The notes beneath the pieces were generated by a model. The model searched no databases, was not told where the DNA came from, and saw nothing but the letters and a program-made list of their open reading frames with translations. Shown here piece after piece: positions 52,163 to 61,137 of a stretch of DNA of 64,000 nucleotides (its first letter is position 1; each line of letters opens with the position of its first letter). Source of the DNA: Stieleria neptunia (GTDB taxonomy: Bacteria > Planctomycetota > Planctomycetia > Pirellulales > Pirellulaceae); the NCBI RefSeq assembly GCF_007754155.1, contig NZ_CP037423.1, forward strand, positions 6,816,938 to 6,880,937, in the 5' to 3' direction. The position numbers and the translations under genes are program-made.

Positions 52163-53965
52163 TTAATTTCCCACTCGCTGCGTGACGTTGCGATCTCTGC
52201 CGAGGGCGCCGAATGCACGCGGATCGAATGCCGCGTTTTGGTACAAGGCGATGCGTCGACGGCATTCTTCCAAGGCAAACGCTCGCGTCATCGATCCGAA
52301 GCCGGTTTCGGGGTTTCGCGTCGCGGCCTGTCGATGGATTCGGTGACGCGAAACAACGGAAGTCGAAACGGCGAATCGCGCGGCCGAGAAATACGCCCGG
52401 ATCATGAATTCGGAATCCAGACCGGCGCGGTTGCGATCGCGGCCGCCGAAGTCGGTGTATCCCCCTAAACGGCGAAACAGTGACACGCGGAAACACGCCG
52501 TCGGATTCATGGCGAAATAACGAATGTAGTTTCCGTAAGGATGGTAGGAACGCCGGAACCGTTTGATTGTCGACCCGGCGTCTTCCATGTCTGCTTCGGT
52601 GAATTGCTCCATCGTCGCGGCAAAATAGTCTGCGTCAGACAACCGCAAAAGATTACCGGCGGTGTGCAGACGATGGGGCAAACTGACATCATCACCGTCT
52701 TGCACCGCAACCAAATCCGTTTCGAAATACGGCGACACGTTGTTGAACGAAACGTATTGGCCCACGTTCCTGGAATTTCGGTAAATCCGCACGTTCGGAA
52801 ACGAGCCCCAATAGCGAAACAGCGTGTCCACGTTTTCCGGGCTGGCGTCATCGATCAAGTGGAGGATGACTTCGGCGCCCTGCTGATTGAAGATGCTTTC
52901 GATTGCCTGTGCGACGTATTCGAGCTGGCCGTAGACAGGGAGCACGACGTCACACGGGACCGACGACTGGGGGTATCCGATCGCCTGATGACGAAAAGAG
53001 CCCAGCCGTTCGTGGTACACCGGAGCCGGGCCCAAGAGCGGAGGTTGCCAAGCACGATGCAGCTGCACCGAAGGCAACGGCATCACTTGAATCTTCGCGC
53101 CGGAGCGTTTGGCGCGGGCGATCAGTTCGGCATCTTGATCGGTCTTTCGATCGGCAAACCCGCCCAGATCGATCAAGCAGCTGCGTCGGATCACCAGGGT
53201 CGGCCACGGAATCGTCGACTCAAACGCATCCGTCGGAGCCCTCGCCATCACTTCGCCCGCCGGGGTCAGCATGGGCGATCCGATGAAGTCCGCTCCGGTG
53301 CGACGCAATTCGCCAACCGCACTGGCGATTCGGTTGGGCAGGGACAACGCGGCGGGGTGCTGCAACGCGATAAACTCGCTCCGCGCCGTCGGCGCCAGTT
53401 CATGAACGGTGTCAAACCAGCGTTTCGAGGCGGCAATGCGGTGCACGTGCACGTTCCAGCGTGTCTGGTAGTCATCGGCCAGCGTCTGTGCGTCGGGACC
53501 AGCGGTGATCAGATGAAGATTGACCAATGCGTTTTGCTGTTCGAGCACGCTTTCAATCGATCGCCGCGTCGCTTCGGAAGCGTCACGACAACACAGGAAA
53601 ACATCACACGTCGCCAGCCCCGGACGCTGGACTGCCAGTTCGCCGACGACGGCTTCCTCGCTGATCCGCAGCAATGCCTGGGCGCGTTCTGTCCGCCGTC
53701 GATCACCCGAAGGCTCGTTTTCCAAGACCTTCGCAGCCGCTTCGCTGAGCAGGGATGGCAAGACGCTGTTGACAAAACTACTGGCAACCGGAGTGGATCC
53801 GACGCAGGCCTGGCAGGCATCGCGCGTCACATCGCATAGATTGCTGGGTTTGTCGTGCGAGCCGATTTGCAGCAGTTGCTGAATCAACCCACAGGTCGCG
53901 ACTTCGGTTGATTCGGCACGTCGCAGATTGAAGCGAAAAGGGCAGTTCAGGTTTTCGGAATTCAT
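52163..53965 (-). CDS. Tandem GT-A glycosyltransferase with Cys-rich N-terminal module
   Basis: Start MNSENLNCPFRFNLRRAEST at 53965; 600 residues. The first 70 residues hold a Cys motif: VATCGLIQQLL, then SNLCDVTRDACQACVGS. Next is a GT-A-like domain (TCDVFLCCRDASEATRRSIE) whose usual DxD site reads LQHPAAL, so it looks inactive. The second GT2 domain is canonical: CDVVLPVYGQLEYVAQAIES, HLIDDASPENV and QDGDDVS (the DxD site), then a long acceptor part with FDPRAFGALG at the end. Probably transfers sugars for surface polysaccharide. Donor and acceptor are unknown. Confidence 0.85.
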   Translation of the reverse strand: MNSENLNCPFRFNLRRAESTEVATCGLIQQLLQIGSHDKPSNLCDVTRDACQACVGSTPVASSFVNSVLPSLLSEAAAKVLENEPSGDRRRTERAQALLRISEEAVVGELAVQRPGLATCDVFLCCRDASEATRRSIESVLEQQNALVNLHLITAGPDAQTLADDYQTRWNVHVHRIAASKRWFDTVHELAPTARSEFIALQHPAALSLPNRIASAVGELRRTGADFIGSPMLTPAGEVMARAPTDAFESTIPWPTLVIRRSCLIDLGGFADRKTDQDAELIARAKRSGAKIQVMPLPSVQLHRAWQPPLLGPAPVYHERLGSFRHQAIGYPQSSVPCDVVLPVYGQLEYVAQAIESIFNQQGAEVILHLIDDASPENVDTLFRYWGSFPNVRIYRNSRNVGQYVSFNNVSPYFETDLVAVQDGDDVSLPHRLHTAGNLLRLSDADYFAATMEQFTEADMEDAGSTIKRFRRSYHPYGNYIRYFAMNPTACFRVSLFRRLGGYTDFGGRDRNRAGLDSEFMIRAYFSAARFAVSTSVVSRHRIHRQAATRNPETGFGSMTRAFALEECRRRIALYQNAAFDPRAFGALGRDRNVTQRVGN

Positions 53966-54093
53966 TGAAACATTGCGTGAATAGACCCGACGGTCGTGAT
54001 CGGCGAGTGTCAACTCGCCTATGCTAATGGTTTCGGACGTCGGGTGTTTCGATGTCCGCCTATTCAGAGCGATTCCAACGCAAGGAACTGAAG

Positions 54094-54318
54094 ATGATGC
54101 AGACTGCGATTGTCTCACCGGTCAACAGAGAAGATTCGTCGGCACCACCCCATTCCAGTGGCGCCGAGGGCCTTGGATACGCGCTCTGGAGATTCGATGG
54201 TGTCCAGTGGCAACTGAAAAAGAACTGTGCGCTCGACGGCGCCGCAGTCGGCCCACCACCCACGGTTCCGGGGAAATTTGCCGGGCAGTTGCGAGCGACC
54301 GCGTGCGTTGCCGGCTAG
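54094..54318 (+). CDS. Small conserved planctomycete-type protein
   Basis: The ATG at 54094 follows AAGGA by about eight bases; 74 residues. The distinctive core is GLGYALWRFDGVQWQLKKNC, then ALDGAAVGPPPTVPGKFAGQ. I have seen short planctomycete proteins of the type 'LWR[Y/F]...W.LV....PG.PP...G.F.G', but cannot name a family. It is located between the two glycosyltransferase genes, on the opposite strand to the first. No signal peptide. Confidence 0.6.
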   Translation: MMQTAIVSPVNREDSSAPPHSSGAEGLGYALWRFDGVQWQLKKNCALDGAAVGPPPTVPGKFAGQLRATACVAG

Positions 54319-54368
54319 CGTTTAGTTGACTTTTAGGGACAGTCCAGCTTAGGGCAACCGGTTTTTCG

Positions 54369-54435
54369 AGTACGATGGCCCTTCCGGGCCGTCGTCCGCT
54401 GGACTCCCGACGACGACCTGGAAAGGACGTCGTAC
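54369..54435 (+). repeat. Dispersed double-hairpin element E3, copy C
   Basis: GAGTACGATGGCCCTTCCGG onward. The first hairpin pairs GATGGCCC with GGGCCGTC, where the change C to T relative to copy B is tolerated as a G-U pair. It lies 26 bases before the start of the next glycosyltransferase gene. Confidence 0.88.
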
Positions 54436-54460
54436 ATCGGTCCGCAATAGGTCATGGGGT

Positions 54461-55570
54461 ATGAGTTCTCGAACACCGGAGACTTGTCTCTATCGCGAAC
54501 CAGACGGTGAAACCGCCGTCTGTGGCCTGTTGAAGAAGATCTCTGGCATCGAGAGCCACCCCGGATTGCAGGTTGCCGGCGATGCGTGTCGCGCCTGTTG
54601 CCAATCGTATCCGCCGTCGGAAAAGGATTTGAATCCGATCGTTGCGTCGTTGCTGTTCGAACTGACCGAGCAAGTCGTCGATGGAAACGGCGTTCCCGAT
54701 TGCAACGTTGAAACGGCAAAGACGCTGAATCGCTGGGCCGAACGCTCGTTGCCCGCGGTCGCCCCCGACGAAGACGATGGTCTGGATATCGCGGGCAAGT
54801 CGTACGACCACCTTGCCGGAGTCACCGCAGACGAAATCGCAAACTATCTTCCCCGGCCGCAAGTCTCCGAATCTCGATCGGCAGGAAAGGTCGCAACGTG
54901 GTCCGTGGGCGTCACCACCGCGCCACGGCGATTACCGACCTTGGAACGTTCTGTCCGATCGGTCCTGGATTCCGGTTGGCACGACCCGGTGTTGTTTGTT
55001 GATGGTGATGTTGACGTTCCAGCGTCCTTGGGGACGCTCGCGACGTGCCGCCGAACTCCAGCCGTGGGCGCGTTCCCGAACTACGTTCTGTCACTGGGCG
55101 AACTGTTCATGCGAGACCCGCACGCGGATGCCTACCTGATGATCCAAGACGACGCGTTGTTGTTGGGGACTCCGGCGATGCGTGAGTATTTGCAAACTGT
55201 GCTGTGGCCGGGTGATGGGGCTTGGATTGCATCGCTGTATTGCAGCAAACAATACACGCAAGCGTCGACGGGGTGGCACACGTTTCCCGACCGCTGGGTG
55301 TGGGGCGCGGTGGCATTTGTGTTTTCTCCTGCAGCGCTCCGGCTGTTTCTGGCATCACCGCTCGTTTATCAGCATCGCGCGCTGCCGGGCGCCAAGGGGC
55401 TGTCCAGAATCGATGTCGCGATCGGCCACGTCGCCGTGGCCAACGAGATCCCGATTCTGTTCCCCAGCCCCAGCCTGGTCCAACACATCGGCACGGTCAG
55501 CACGATCTGGAATTTGGCCCGCGCGGTCAACGCAAGACACGCGAATCGATTTCTCGGGGACCTGCTGTAG
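54461..55570 (+). CDS. Glycosyltransferase with the same Cys-rich N-terminal module
   Basis: A 369-residue protein. The start reads SSRTPETCLYREPDGETAVC and continues CGLLKKISGIESHPGLQVAG and DACRACCQSYPPS, closely matching the N-terminal module of the glycosyltransferase at 52163-53965. The GT domain begins at about residue 145: TWSVGVTTAPRRLPTLERSV, VLFVDGDVDVPAS, then AYLMIQDDALLLG (the QDD acidic site) and WHTFPDRWVWGAVAFVFSPA. The C-terminal SPSLVQHIGTVSTIWN is conserved in GT54-like and GT25-like enzymes. Probably a planctomycete-specific transferase. Confidence 0.78.
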   Translation: MSSRTPETCLYREPDGETAVCGLLKKISGIESHPGLQVAGDACRACCQSYPPSEKDLNPIVASLLFELTEQVVDGNGVPDCNVETAKTLNRWAERSLPAVAPDEDDGLDIAGKSYDHLAGVTADEIANYLPRPQVSESRSAGKVATWSVGVTTAPRRLPTLERSVRSVLDSGWHDPVLFVDGDVDVPASLGTLATCRRTPAVGAFPNYVLSLGELFMRDPHADAYLMIQDDALLLGTPAMREYLQTVLWPGDGAWIASLYCSKQYTQASTGWHTFPDRWVWGAVAFVFSPAALRLFLASPLVYQHRALPGAKGLSRIDVAIGHVAVANEIPILFPSPSLVQHIGTVSTIWNLARAVNARHANRFLGDLL

Positions 55571-55575
55571 CAAAA

Positions 55576-55600
55576 GTGGCGTAAGCTTCTAGCTTGCGGG
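55576..55600. repeat. Hairpin H1 containing the sulfatase stop codon
   Basis: GTGGCGTAAGCTTCTAGCTT then GCGGG. The stem CGTAAGCT/AGCTTGCG has loop TCT rather than TCC. On the minus strand that loop base creates the TAG stop of the sulfatase at 55589, and the last codons (PAS) lie in the stem. It also sits five bases beyond the convergent glycosyltransferase stop. Confidence 0.88.
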
Positions 55601-57418
55601 ACCGAGACGAATCCTGCTGGCGGTTCGGTACATCAGGTTGTTCGCAAACGCTTCGCCGACGAATGCCGCGACTGAAATTGATTTCCCCGACAGGTTTTCG
55701 GGAATCGTGAAGGTCACTTTCAACTCTCCGTCGCCGGAAGCCGCCCGAATGATTCGCTCGATCCGCTTCCCACCCGCATCTTTGATCGTGACGTGAAATT
55801 TCTGTTCGCCCAACGATGAGGGAATCCGGTGGGTGATGGAGACGGTGAACGGGGCGCCGGATGTGGCCCGGTCGGGAACCTGCATTTGAAACAGCTTGGG
55901 ATTCGGCTTCGTTTTTGCATTTCCCTTGACGTTTCCGCGGCGTTTTTTGGCCCGACGCGCGTCCGCTTCGGCTTGCACCTTGTCGACGTACGCACTGACC
56001 CGTTGTTTGTCATCACGATGGTCGAACGCGGCAAGGGCATGGTCATTGGAATCGACCATGAATTGGCGCATCGCCGCGCGGTGTTTGGCGATTTCGTCGG
56101 CGTACTCGGGATGGTCGATCAGATTGATCAGTGCGTCGGGATCGTTTTCATAGTCGTAAAACTCTTCGAGTACCCCGTGCTGAAACAATTCCAAACGGGC
56201 AGCGATCTGCGGGTTGGTCGGTGCCAGTTTGACCATCGCGCGATAGGACAACGTTCCCGTTGTCGCAGTTCGGAAAATGCGTTTGCCGTCGGACCAGGGA
56301 TTGAACAGGTAACCGAACCGCTTGGATTGGACGCTCCGCATCGGGCTGCGATTTCCGCCGGAGTTCTCGTTGTAGACCTTGTAGACCATGTTGCGACCGG
56401 GCTGCTGCTGGCCGCGTAGTGTCGGCAGAAAGGAGTGGCCGTCAAAACCATCGGGATGACGGATCCCCGCGATGTCCAACAGGGTCGGCAACAGATCGAC
56501 GGCGGAGATCATGTGGGTCGTGTCGACGGTCCCCGGTTTTGTCACGCCCGGCCACCGCACGATCCATGGCGTCCGCGTGCTGTGGTTCCACAGTGCGGTT
56601 TTGGCGAACGGCAAGGGCATGCCGTGATCGGAGAGAAAGACGACGACGGTCTCTTCGTCCTGCCCCGACTCGCGGAGCGCTTTCATGACGGCGGCGAAAC
56701 AGTCGTCGGCGCGACGCACCGACGAATAATAGTGCGATAGTTCCAATCGCACGTCGGGATGATCGAACAGGAATCCGGGGATCGGAACCTCATCAGGCGT
56801 AAACACGCGGGTGGGCACATTCTTGTCGTCGACGACCGCTCCACTTTTCCCCATCGCGTAGAAGGGTTTGTGGGGATCGGAGATGTTGATGTTCAGGCAA
56901 AAGGGTTTCCCGGCGTCCGTTGCCATCTCGATTCCCCGTCGAGTCGAGTTGTAATAGGATTCGGCGTTTTTCATGTCCTGCTTTTCACCGTCCAGGATCG
57001 TCAGGTCGGCGTCCCACGCGTAGGGTTGGTAGGGCGTCGAATGAGACACCTTGCCGCGAATGCCGACAAAATAGCCGGCCTGTTTCATCAGATCGACCAT
57101 GTGCGGGTAGTCGGGATCGTTTACCTGGTAGAACCCCTCTACGCCCGTGTTGTGCGGGTAGCGGCCCGAAAACATGACGTTGCGTGAGGGGTAGCAGTTG
57201 CCGACCTGCACGTGCGCATGATGGTAGCGCAAACCCGCGGCGGCCAACGCGTCGATGTTCGGCGTGGTGTCGGGAAGCTCGCAACCGAAGGCGCCGACCG
57301 AATCACAACTCATGTCGTCAACGGTCACGATCAGCAGATTGGGTTTTTCGGCCAAGCAGCGGATTGCCGGGAGGGAGATCACGCCGATCAGGACTGCAAA
57401 GAGGAATCGGTGGCGCAT
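55589..57418 (-). CDS. Exported type I sulfatase
   Basis: Start MRHRFLFAVLIGVISLPAIR at 57418; 609 residues. Signal peptide followed by the sulfatase core: metal-binding DD in IVTVDDMSCDSVG, the formylglycine motif C-x-P-S-R in QVGNCYPSRNVMFSGRYPHN (C75), and SDHGMPLPFAKTALWNHSTR. A long C-terminal extension (about 90 residues) is beta-rich (FTVSITHRIPSSLGEQKFHV). Sulfatases are abundant in planctomycetes, where they desulfate algal or marine polysaccharides. An unlinked maturase is needed for formylglycine formation. It follows PIG-L by 81 bp on the same strand and is probably cotranscribed with it. Confidence 0.93.
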   Translation of the reverse strand: MRHRFLFAVLIGVISLPAIRCLAEKPNLLIVTVDDMSCDSVGAFGCELPDTTPNIDALAAAGLRYHHAHVQVGNCYPSRNVMFSGRYPHNTGVEGFYQVNDPDYPHMVDLMKQAGYFVGIRGKVSHSTPYQPYAWDADLTILDGEKQDMKNAESYYNSTRRGIEMATDAGKPFCLNINISDPHKPFYAMGKSGAVVDDKNVPTRVFTPDEVPIPGFLFDHPDVRLELSHYYSSVRRADDCFAAVMKALRESGQDEETVVVFLSDHGMPLPFAKTALWNHSTRTPWIVRWPGVTKPGTVDTTHMISAVDLLPTLLDIAGIRHPDGFDGHSFLPTLRGQQQPGRNMVYKVYNENSGGNRSPMRSVQSKRFGYLFNPWSDGKRIFRTATTGTLSYRAMVKLAPTNPQIAARLELFQHGVLEEFYDYENDPDALINLIDHPEYADEIAKHRAAMRQFMVDSNDHALAAFDHRDDKQRVSAYVDKVQAEADARRAKKRRGNVKGNAKTKPNPKLFQMQVPDRATSGAPFTVSITHRIPSSLGEQKFHVTIKDAGGKRIERIIRAASGDGELKVTFTIPENLSGKSISVAAFVGEAFANNLMYRTASRIRLGPAS

Positions 57419-57499
57419 GTCGAAATCCGTGTGAGTGTGAGGAGGTTGTGTGGTGGATGGGAGCAAGTTTAACCTTTGTCGGCGATCGGCTGGGGATCC

Positions 57500-58414
57500 C
57501 TACTCGCTCTTGGCCGGCAAGAACGGGAACAGTTGTCGGATCTCGTCGTCGGTGGGTTGGCGTCCGTACTCGCAGATTTCGAACGCTTCGGCGTACTGCA
57601 CCTGTTGGGCGTGCTCCTCGCCGTACCATTTGATCAAACCGCTGCGAAACCGTTTGGCTTCGGCGGATTGGCGACCGATCCATTTGTCGCGCAGCCACTC
57701 GCGACGAAGTTCCGGGCGAGATTCCGGCGGAGCCGCCGCCATCTTGTCCGCACTGCCGAGCGCGCCGCCTTCGAACGTCTGCGAAACCAGCGCGGTCAGT
57801 GCATCGACTTTCTTTTCAAACACGCTGTCGACATCCACAACGATGTCAGCTTCGAAGGGATACGGTTTTTGGAAGCGGTCGCTGGAATACAGAAAGACGG
57901 GATTCTTTTTTAGCGGCGGAGTCGTCGGGCAAAAGAACGGGACGGCGACCATGTACGCGGCGTCTTGCACAAGCACGCCGGTGTAGCGGTGGTCGGGGTG
58001 GTAGTCCCAGGGCCGGTGAGAGATCACGATGTCCGCATCCCATTCGCGGATCAGGATCGTGATCTTGCGTCGGTTTTCCAGTGTCGGTTCCAGCTCGCCG
58101 TCGTGGATGTCCAAGACCTCGCTGGTCACGCCCAGCCGTTCGGCGACTTTGGCCGATTCGGCGGCGCGGCGTTTCGCCAACGGGCCGCCCGCCATGCTCC
58201 AGTGACCGATATCACCGTTGGTCACCGAAACCAGTTTGACCTGGTGACCTTGCGCGGCCCACAAGGCCGCCGTCCCGCCACTCTTGTATTCCGCGTCATC
58301 GGGATGGGCGCCGAAACAAATGATCTTCAGTGGCTCCGAGCCGTCCTGGGCAAACAGTCGATCAGGGGCGGGAAAAGAGATTGCGACGACGAGCAATAAC
58401 AAGCAAACACGCAT
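57500..58414 (-). CDS. Exported PIG-L/LmbE-type deacetylase
   Basis: Start MRVCLLLLVVAISFPAPDRL at 58414; 304 residues with a signal peptide. The zinc-binding motif AHPDD is at H37-D40 (IICFGAHPDDAEYKSGG), and the second histidine is in WDYHPDHRYTG (H139-H142). These match N-acetylglucosaminyl-PI or related N-acetyl sugar de-N-acetylases. Directly upstream of the sulfatase, it suggests joint degradation of sulfated amino-sugar polysaccharides, which is inferred from context only. Confidence 0.92.
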   Translation of the reverse strand: MRVCLLLLVVAISFPAPDRLFAQDGSEPLKIICFGAHPDDAEYKSGGTAALWAAQGHQVKLVSVTNGDIGHWSMAGGPLAKRRAAESAKVAERLGVTSEVLDIHDGELEPTLENRRKITILIREWDADIVISHRPWDYHPDHRYTGVLVQDAAYMVAVPFFCPTTPPLKKNPVFLYSSDRFQKPYPFEADIVVDVDSVFEKKVDALTALVSQTFEGGALGSADKMAAAPPESRPELRREWLRDKWIGRQSAEAKRFRSGLIKWYGEEHAQQVQYAEAFEICEYGRQPTDDEIRQLFPFLPAKSE

Positions 58415-58652
58415 GGCAGGACTCCGGCAGGAAGTTGACTTGGCAGCAGGTAAGACTGACATTCACGCAGCAATCATAACTGGCCGAGCGACGTCGGGTG
58501 TGTAGTACCACGCGCCGGTCGATTGGAATTGCCCAGCCTGTGTCACAGAGGGCGCTTCGGGGCGTGCAGTGGTTCATTCGTGATCAAGGGAGGAGTTGGG
58601 TTGCTGTTTGGGGCGTGCCGATCAATCTTCAAACGAGCGCCGCGATCCACCG

Positions 58653-58700
58653 ATCGACCTCCCCTCGCTTCGCTCGACCCTCCTGCCAGGAGGGTGAATT
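58653..58700 (-). repeat. Dispersed element E2, copy C
   Basis: TCGACCTCCCCTCGCTTCGC then the hairpin ACCCTCCT-GCC-AGGAGGGT, as in the copies near 19001 and 42260. The following bases (GAATTCAAGAACTAC) have diverged. It occupies part of the 401-bp gap 58415-58815, which otherwise shows no gene. Confidence 0.85.
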
Positions 58701-58815
58701 CAAGAACTACACGACCTGCGTCGAAGCGAGGGGCAGGGGGATGCCTGATTTGACATCGTACGTTCAACGCGTACCTTGAGAGAAACCCGTCTGCAATTGA
58801 ATTGGGGGTCTCGTC

Positions 58816-60291
58816 GTGCTTGTCTCACCTTCTGCTGGTTCCAACGTTCTGCAATCCATTCGCCCGGCGGCTGCGCTCGTGGTGCTGTTCTGCGTTCTGC
58901 CGGAGGCTGCCGTCGCGCAGGGCATCGCGGCGATCCAAAACGTCTCCAGCACGCCGTTTGTCACCGGGATCACGCCCATCATCGGGTCTCGCGGTGCCGT
59001 CGGAGGTGTCCTGGTCGACGCCGATGGCGTGGTCGGTCGCGTGCAACCAGCCGAACTCGATCAGCTTCGCGATCGCTGGAATCAGCTCTCCGATTCCAGC
59101 GATGGGGCCGCGAATGTCGAGACGGAATTCCGTGTGATTTCGTTGGCCGGGCTGGATCGAGCACTGACCGAACGACTCGAAAACGGAAAACCGATCACGC
59201 CCTCGATGGCTTTTTTGGCGGGGCTGCGTCGCGTCGAGTACGTCTTTGCCGTCCCCCCAGACGGCTCGACACCACACGGCGATGTGTTCATTGCCGGTCC
59301 CGGCGGGCCGTGGAAGGCCAACGAAGCCGGTGAAGTCGTCGGGGTCGCCGACGGCCGCGCCGTGCTCCGGCTCGATGACTTGATGGACGCGCTGCGTCGA
59401 GGCGCACTGCGAAACGACGCCGATGTCAACGATCGCCAGATCAGTTGCTCCATCGAACCGACCGCCGAGGGGCTTCGGCAATTTGCTCGTGTTCAAGCCC
59501 GGCTGCGCCGCTTCAACCGCCAAGCCGTCGACGCGATGGAAACCGCGATCGGACCGCAACAGGTGCTGATCCGCGGGATCGACGTCGACAGCCATTTCGC
59601 CCAGGTGCTGCTTTCGGCCGACTATGCGATGAAGCGTCTTGCCATGGGGTTCGAAGCGGCGCCGATCGATTCCTTGCCCAGCTATTTGCGATTGCTTCAG
59701 CGACACAACGACCGCAATCAACTTTCGTCGCCGCGCTGGTGGATGGCGTCCGACTACGAACCGCTGCGGTGCACGTCGGACCGACTCGCATGGCAAATTC
59801 GTGGCCGACGAATTCGCACGCTGACCCAGGACAGTTTGTTGACCGCTGATGGGGCACGCAAAACCCTGGCCCAGGAAAACGAGTTGGCACAACAGTGGGC
59901 CGACGCGATGACCGAGGGCTTTGACGAACTCTCCACCGCACTACCGATTTTCGCAGAGTTGAGCAACTGTTTCGACTTGGCCGTGTTCGGGGCGTTGATG
60001 GCCGCCGAAGGATTGGCCGTGCGTGCCGATTGTCAGTTCAACGTGCTCAGCGACGCCAGCCGGTTACAGGGGCCTCGCTATCGAGTGCCCACGTCGATTC
60101 CGTCGGTCGCGTCCACGATCCGGGGTCGAAAAGGTTGGATCGTGAGCGTTTCCGGTGGCGTCTCGATCGATGCCTGGTCCGTCGTCGGCCAGACCGAGAC
60201 CGACGACGGCATCGCGGCGAGTCGCGCCCGAGCGGTGCAGGGGGCGGGCCAAGCAGCGGGCCAAGCAGCGGGCCAACGCTGGTGGTGGTAG
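58816..60291 (+). CDS. DUF1598 family exported protein
   Basis: A 491-residue protein with an N-terminal signal (IRPAAALVVLFCVLPEAAVA). Its middle has the conserved planctomycete DUF1598 features: VFAVPPDGSTPHGDVFIAGP, GPWKANEAGEVVGVADGRAV, LRLDDLMDALRRG and the long SPRWWMASDYEPLRCTSDRL then AWQIRGRRIRTLTQDSLL. The family is found mostly in planctomycetes and its function is unknown. The C-terminus has a short GQAA tandem (12-bp units near 60245-60275). It is flanked by genes on the opposite strand. Confidence 0.85.
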   Translation: MLVSPSAGSNVLQSIRPAAALVVLFCVLPEAAVAQGIAAIQNVSSTPFVTGITPIIGSRGAVGGVLVDADGVVGRVQPAELDQLRDRWNQLSDSSDGAANVETEFRVISLAGLDRALTERLENGKPITPSMAFLAGLRRVEYVFAVPPDGSTPHGDVFIAGPGGPWKANEAGEVVGVADGRAVLRLDDLMDALRRGALRNDADVNDRQISCSIEPTAEGLRQFARVQARLRRFNRQAVDAMETAIGPQQVLIRGIDVDSHFAQVLLSADYAMKRLAMGFEAAPIDSLPSYLRLLQRHNDRNQLSSPRWWMASDYEPLRCTSDRLAWQIRGRRIRTLTQDSLLTADGARKTLAQENELAQQWADAMTEGFDELSTALPIFAELSNCFDLAVFGALMAAEGLAVRADCQFNVLSDASRLQGPRYRVPTSIPSVASTIRGRKGWIVSVSGGVSIDAWSVVGQTETDDGIAASRARAVQGAGQAAGQAAGQRWWW

Positions 60292-60311
60292 CAGGCGCGG
60301 CGGTTCTTCGT

Positions 60312-60950
60312 TTACAGTTCTTTCACTTTGACGTTTTTGAACTGAATCTTCATGTGGTGTCCGCCGTGCAATTGCAAGCCGATTGGACCTTCGTCATTGA
60401 TCGCAATCCCGGTGTAATCGACGCAGGGCTCGCCGTTGTGAAAGGTTTGAATTCGTTTCCCGGTCAAGATCACTCGCAAGTGATTCCACTCACCGAGCTT
60501 CAAGACTTCGGTTCCTTTCTCTGAGACTCCGGGGTAGCTGCCCCGTTTGTCTTTGGGCGCGTAGACACAGGCTGACATGTCTTTTTTCAAGCTGCCGGAG
60601 ATTCCGAGTTGGACTTGGTGTCCGTCACCCCGCAACATCACTCCGGTGTCGTAGTAATCCGACGACGTTTGGTAGTCGAGTTCGATCTCGTAGTCTTTGT
60701 AGTCTTTGGAGGTCCACAAGACGGAGCCTTTCTTGTTCACGTTTTCGCAAACGATTTTTCCGTCTTGAACCGACCAATGCGCTTCGGTGTCTTTTTCGGG
60801 GCGGACTTCCCAGCCGTCGAGCGACTTTCCGTCGAAGATCGCGTGCAGGCCGTCGTGGGCAACTGCGAGTGGCCCCAAGCAGACGGAGGCGGCCAAGAGC
60901 AAAGCGGCAAGGCGACTGAAAGAGCGGTGTGGCATCGAAAGTGGACTCAT
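60312..60950 (-). CDS. Exported DUF1080 (3-keto-disaccharide hydrolase) family protein
   Basis: Start MSPLSMPHRSFSRLAALLLA at 60950 (60935 alternative); 212 residues. Signal peptide followed by the DUF1080 core: AIFDGKSLDGWEVRPEK, HWSVQDGKIVCENVNKKGSV, YEIELDYQTSSDYYDTGVML and QLHGGHHMKIQFKNVKVKEL. It is a lectin-like sandwich fold; some family members hydrolyse 3-keto sugars formed by Gfo/Idh/MocA dehydrogenases. Two such dehydrogenases are encoded in this window, which is compatible with a shared pathway but they are not adjacent. Confidence 0.9.
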   Translation of the reverse strand: MSPLSMPHRSFSRLAALLLAASVCLGPLAVAHDGLHAIFDGKSLDGWEVRPEKDTEAHWSVQDGKIVCENVNKKGSVLWTSKDYKDYEIELDYQTSSDYYDTGVMLRGDGHQVQLGISGSLKKDMSACVYAPKDKRGSYPGVSEKGTEVLKLGEWNHLRVILTGKRIQTFHNGEPCVDYTGIAINDEGPIGLQLHGGHHMKIQFKNVKVKEL

Positions 60951-60992
60951 CGGTTGGAGGGAAATCGTGGACGGAAAGCAAGCCGGACGTCG

Positions 60993-61137
60993 GCACGTGG
61001 CGTCAGCCGGCGGGTCCTGATGATAGTCGATCTTGCAACGCGCCGCTCGCTGACGCGTCCCGCTGAAGTCCGCACCCCAGCACGTGGCGTCAGCCAGTGG
61101 CGCGTGATCGAAATCGGCGGCCAACGCGCCGCTCGCT
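60993..61137. repeat. Tandem 87-bp repeat upstream of the DUF1080 gene
   Basis: GCACGTGGCGTCAGCC occurs at 60993 and 61080, and CAACGCGCCGCTCGCT at 61036 and 61122, giving two units with a period of about 87 bp. Each unit combines a CACGTG palindrome and a CGCGCCG core. The last base of the second copy is the first base of the OPT stop codon. Confidence 0.85.

Noticed and set aside
52541..53839. Plus-strand open frame of 432 codons
   Set aside because: Antisense to the tandem glycosyltransferase; low-complexity basic composition.
58825..59892. Minus-strand open frame of 355 codons
   Set aside because: Antisense to the DUF1598 gene; no recognisable domain.
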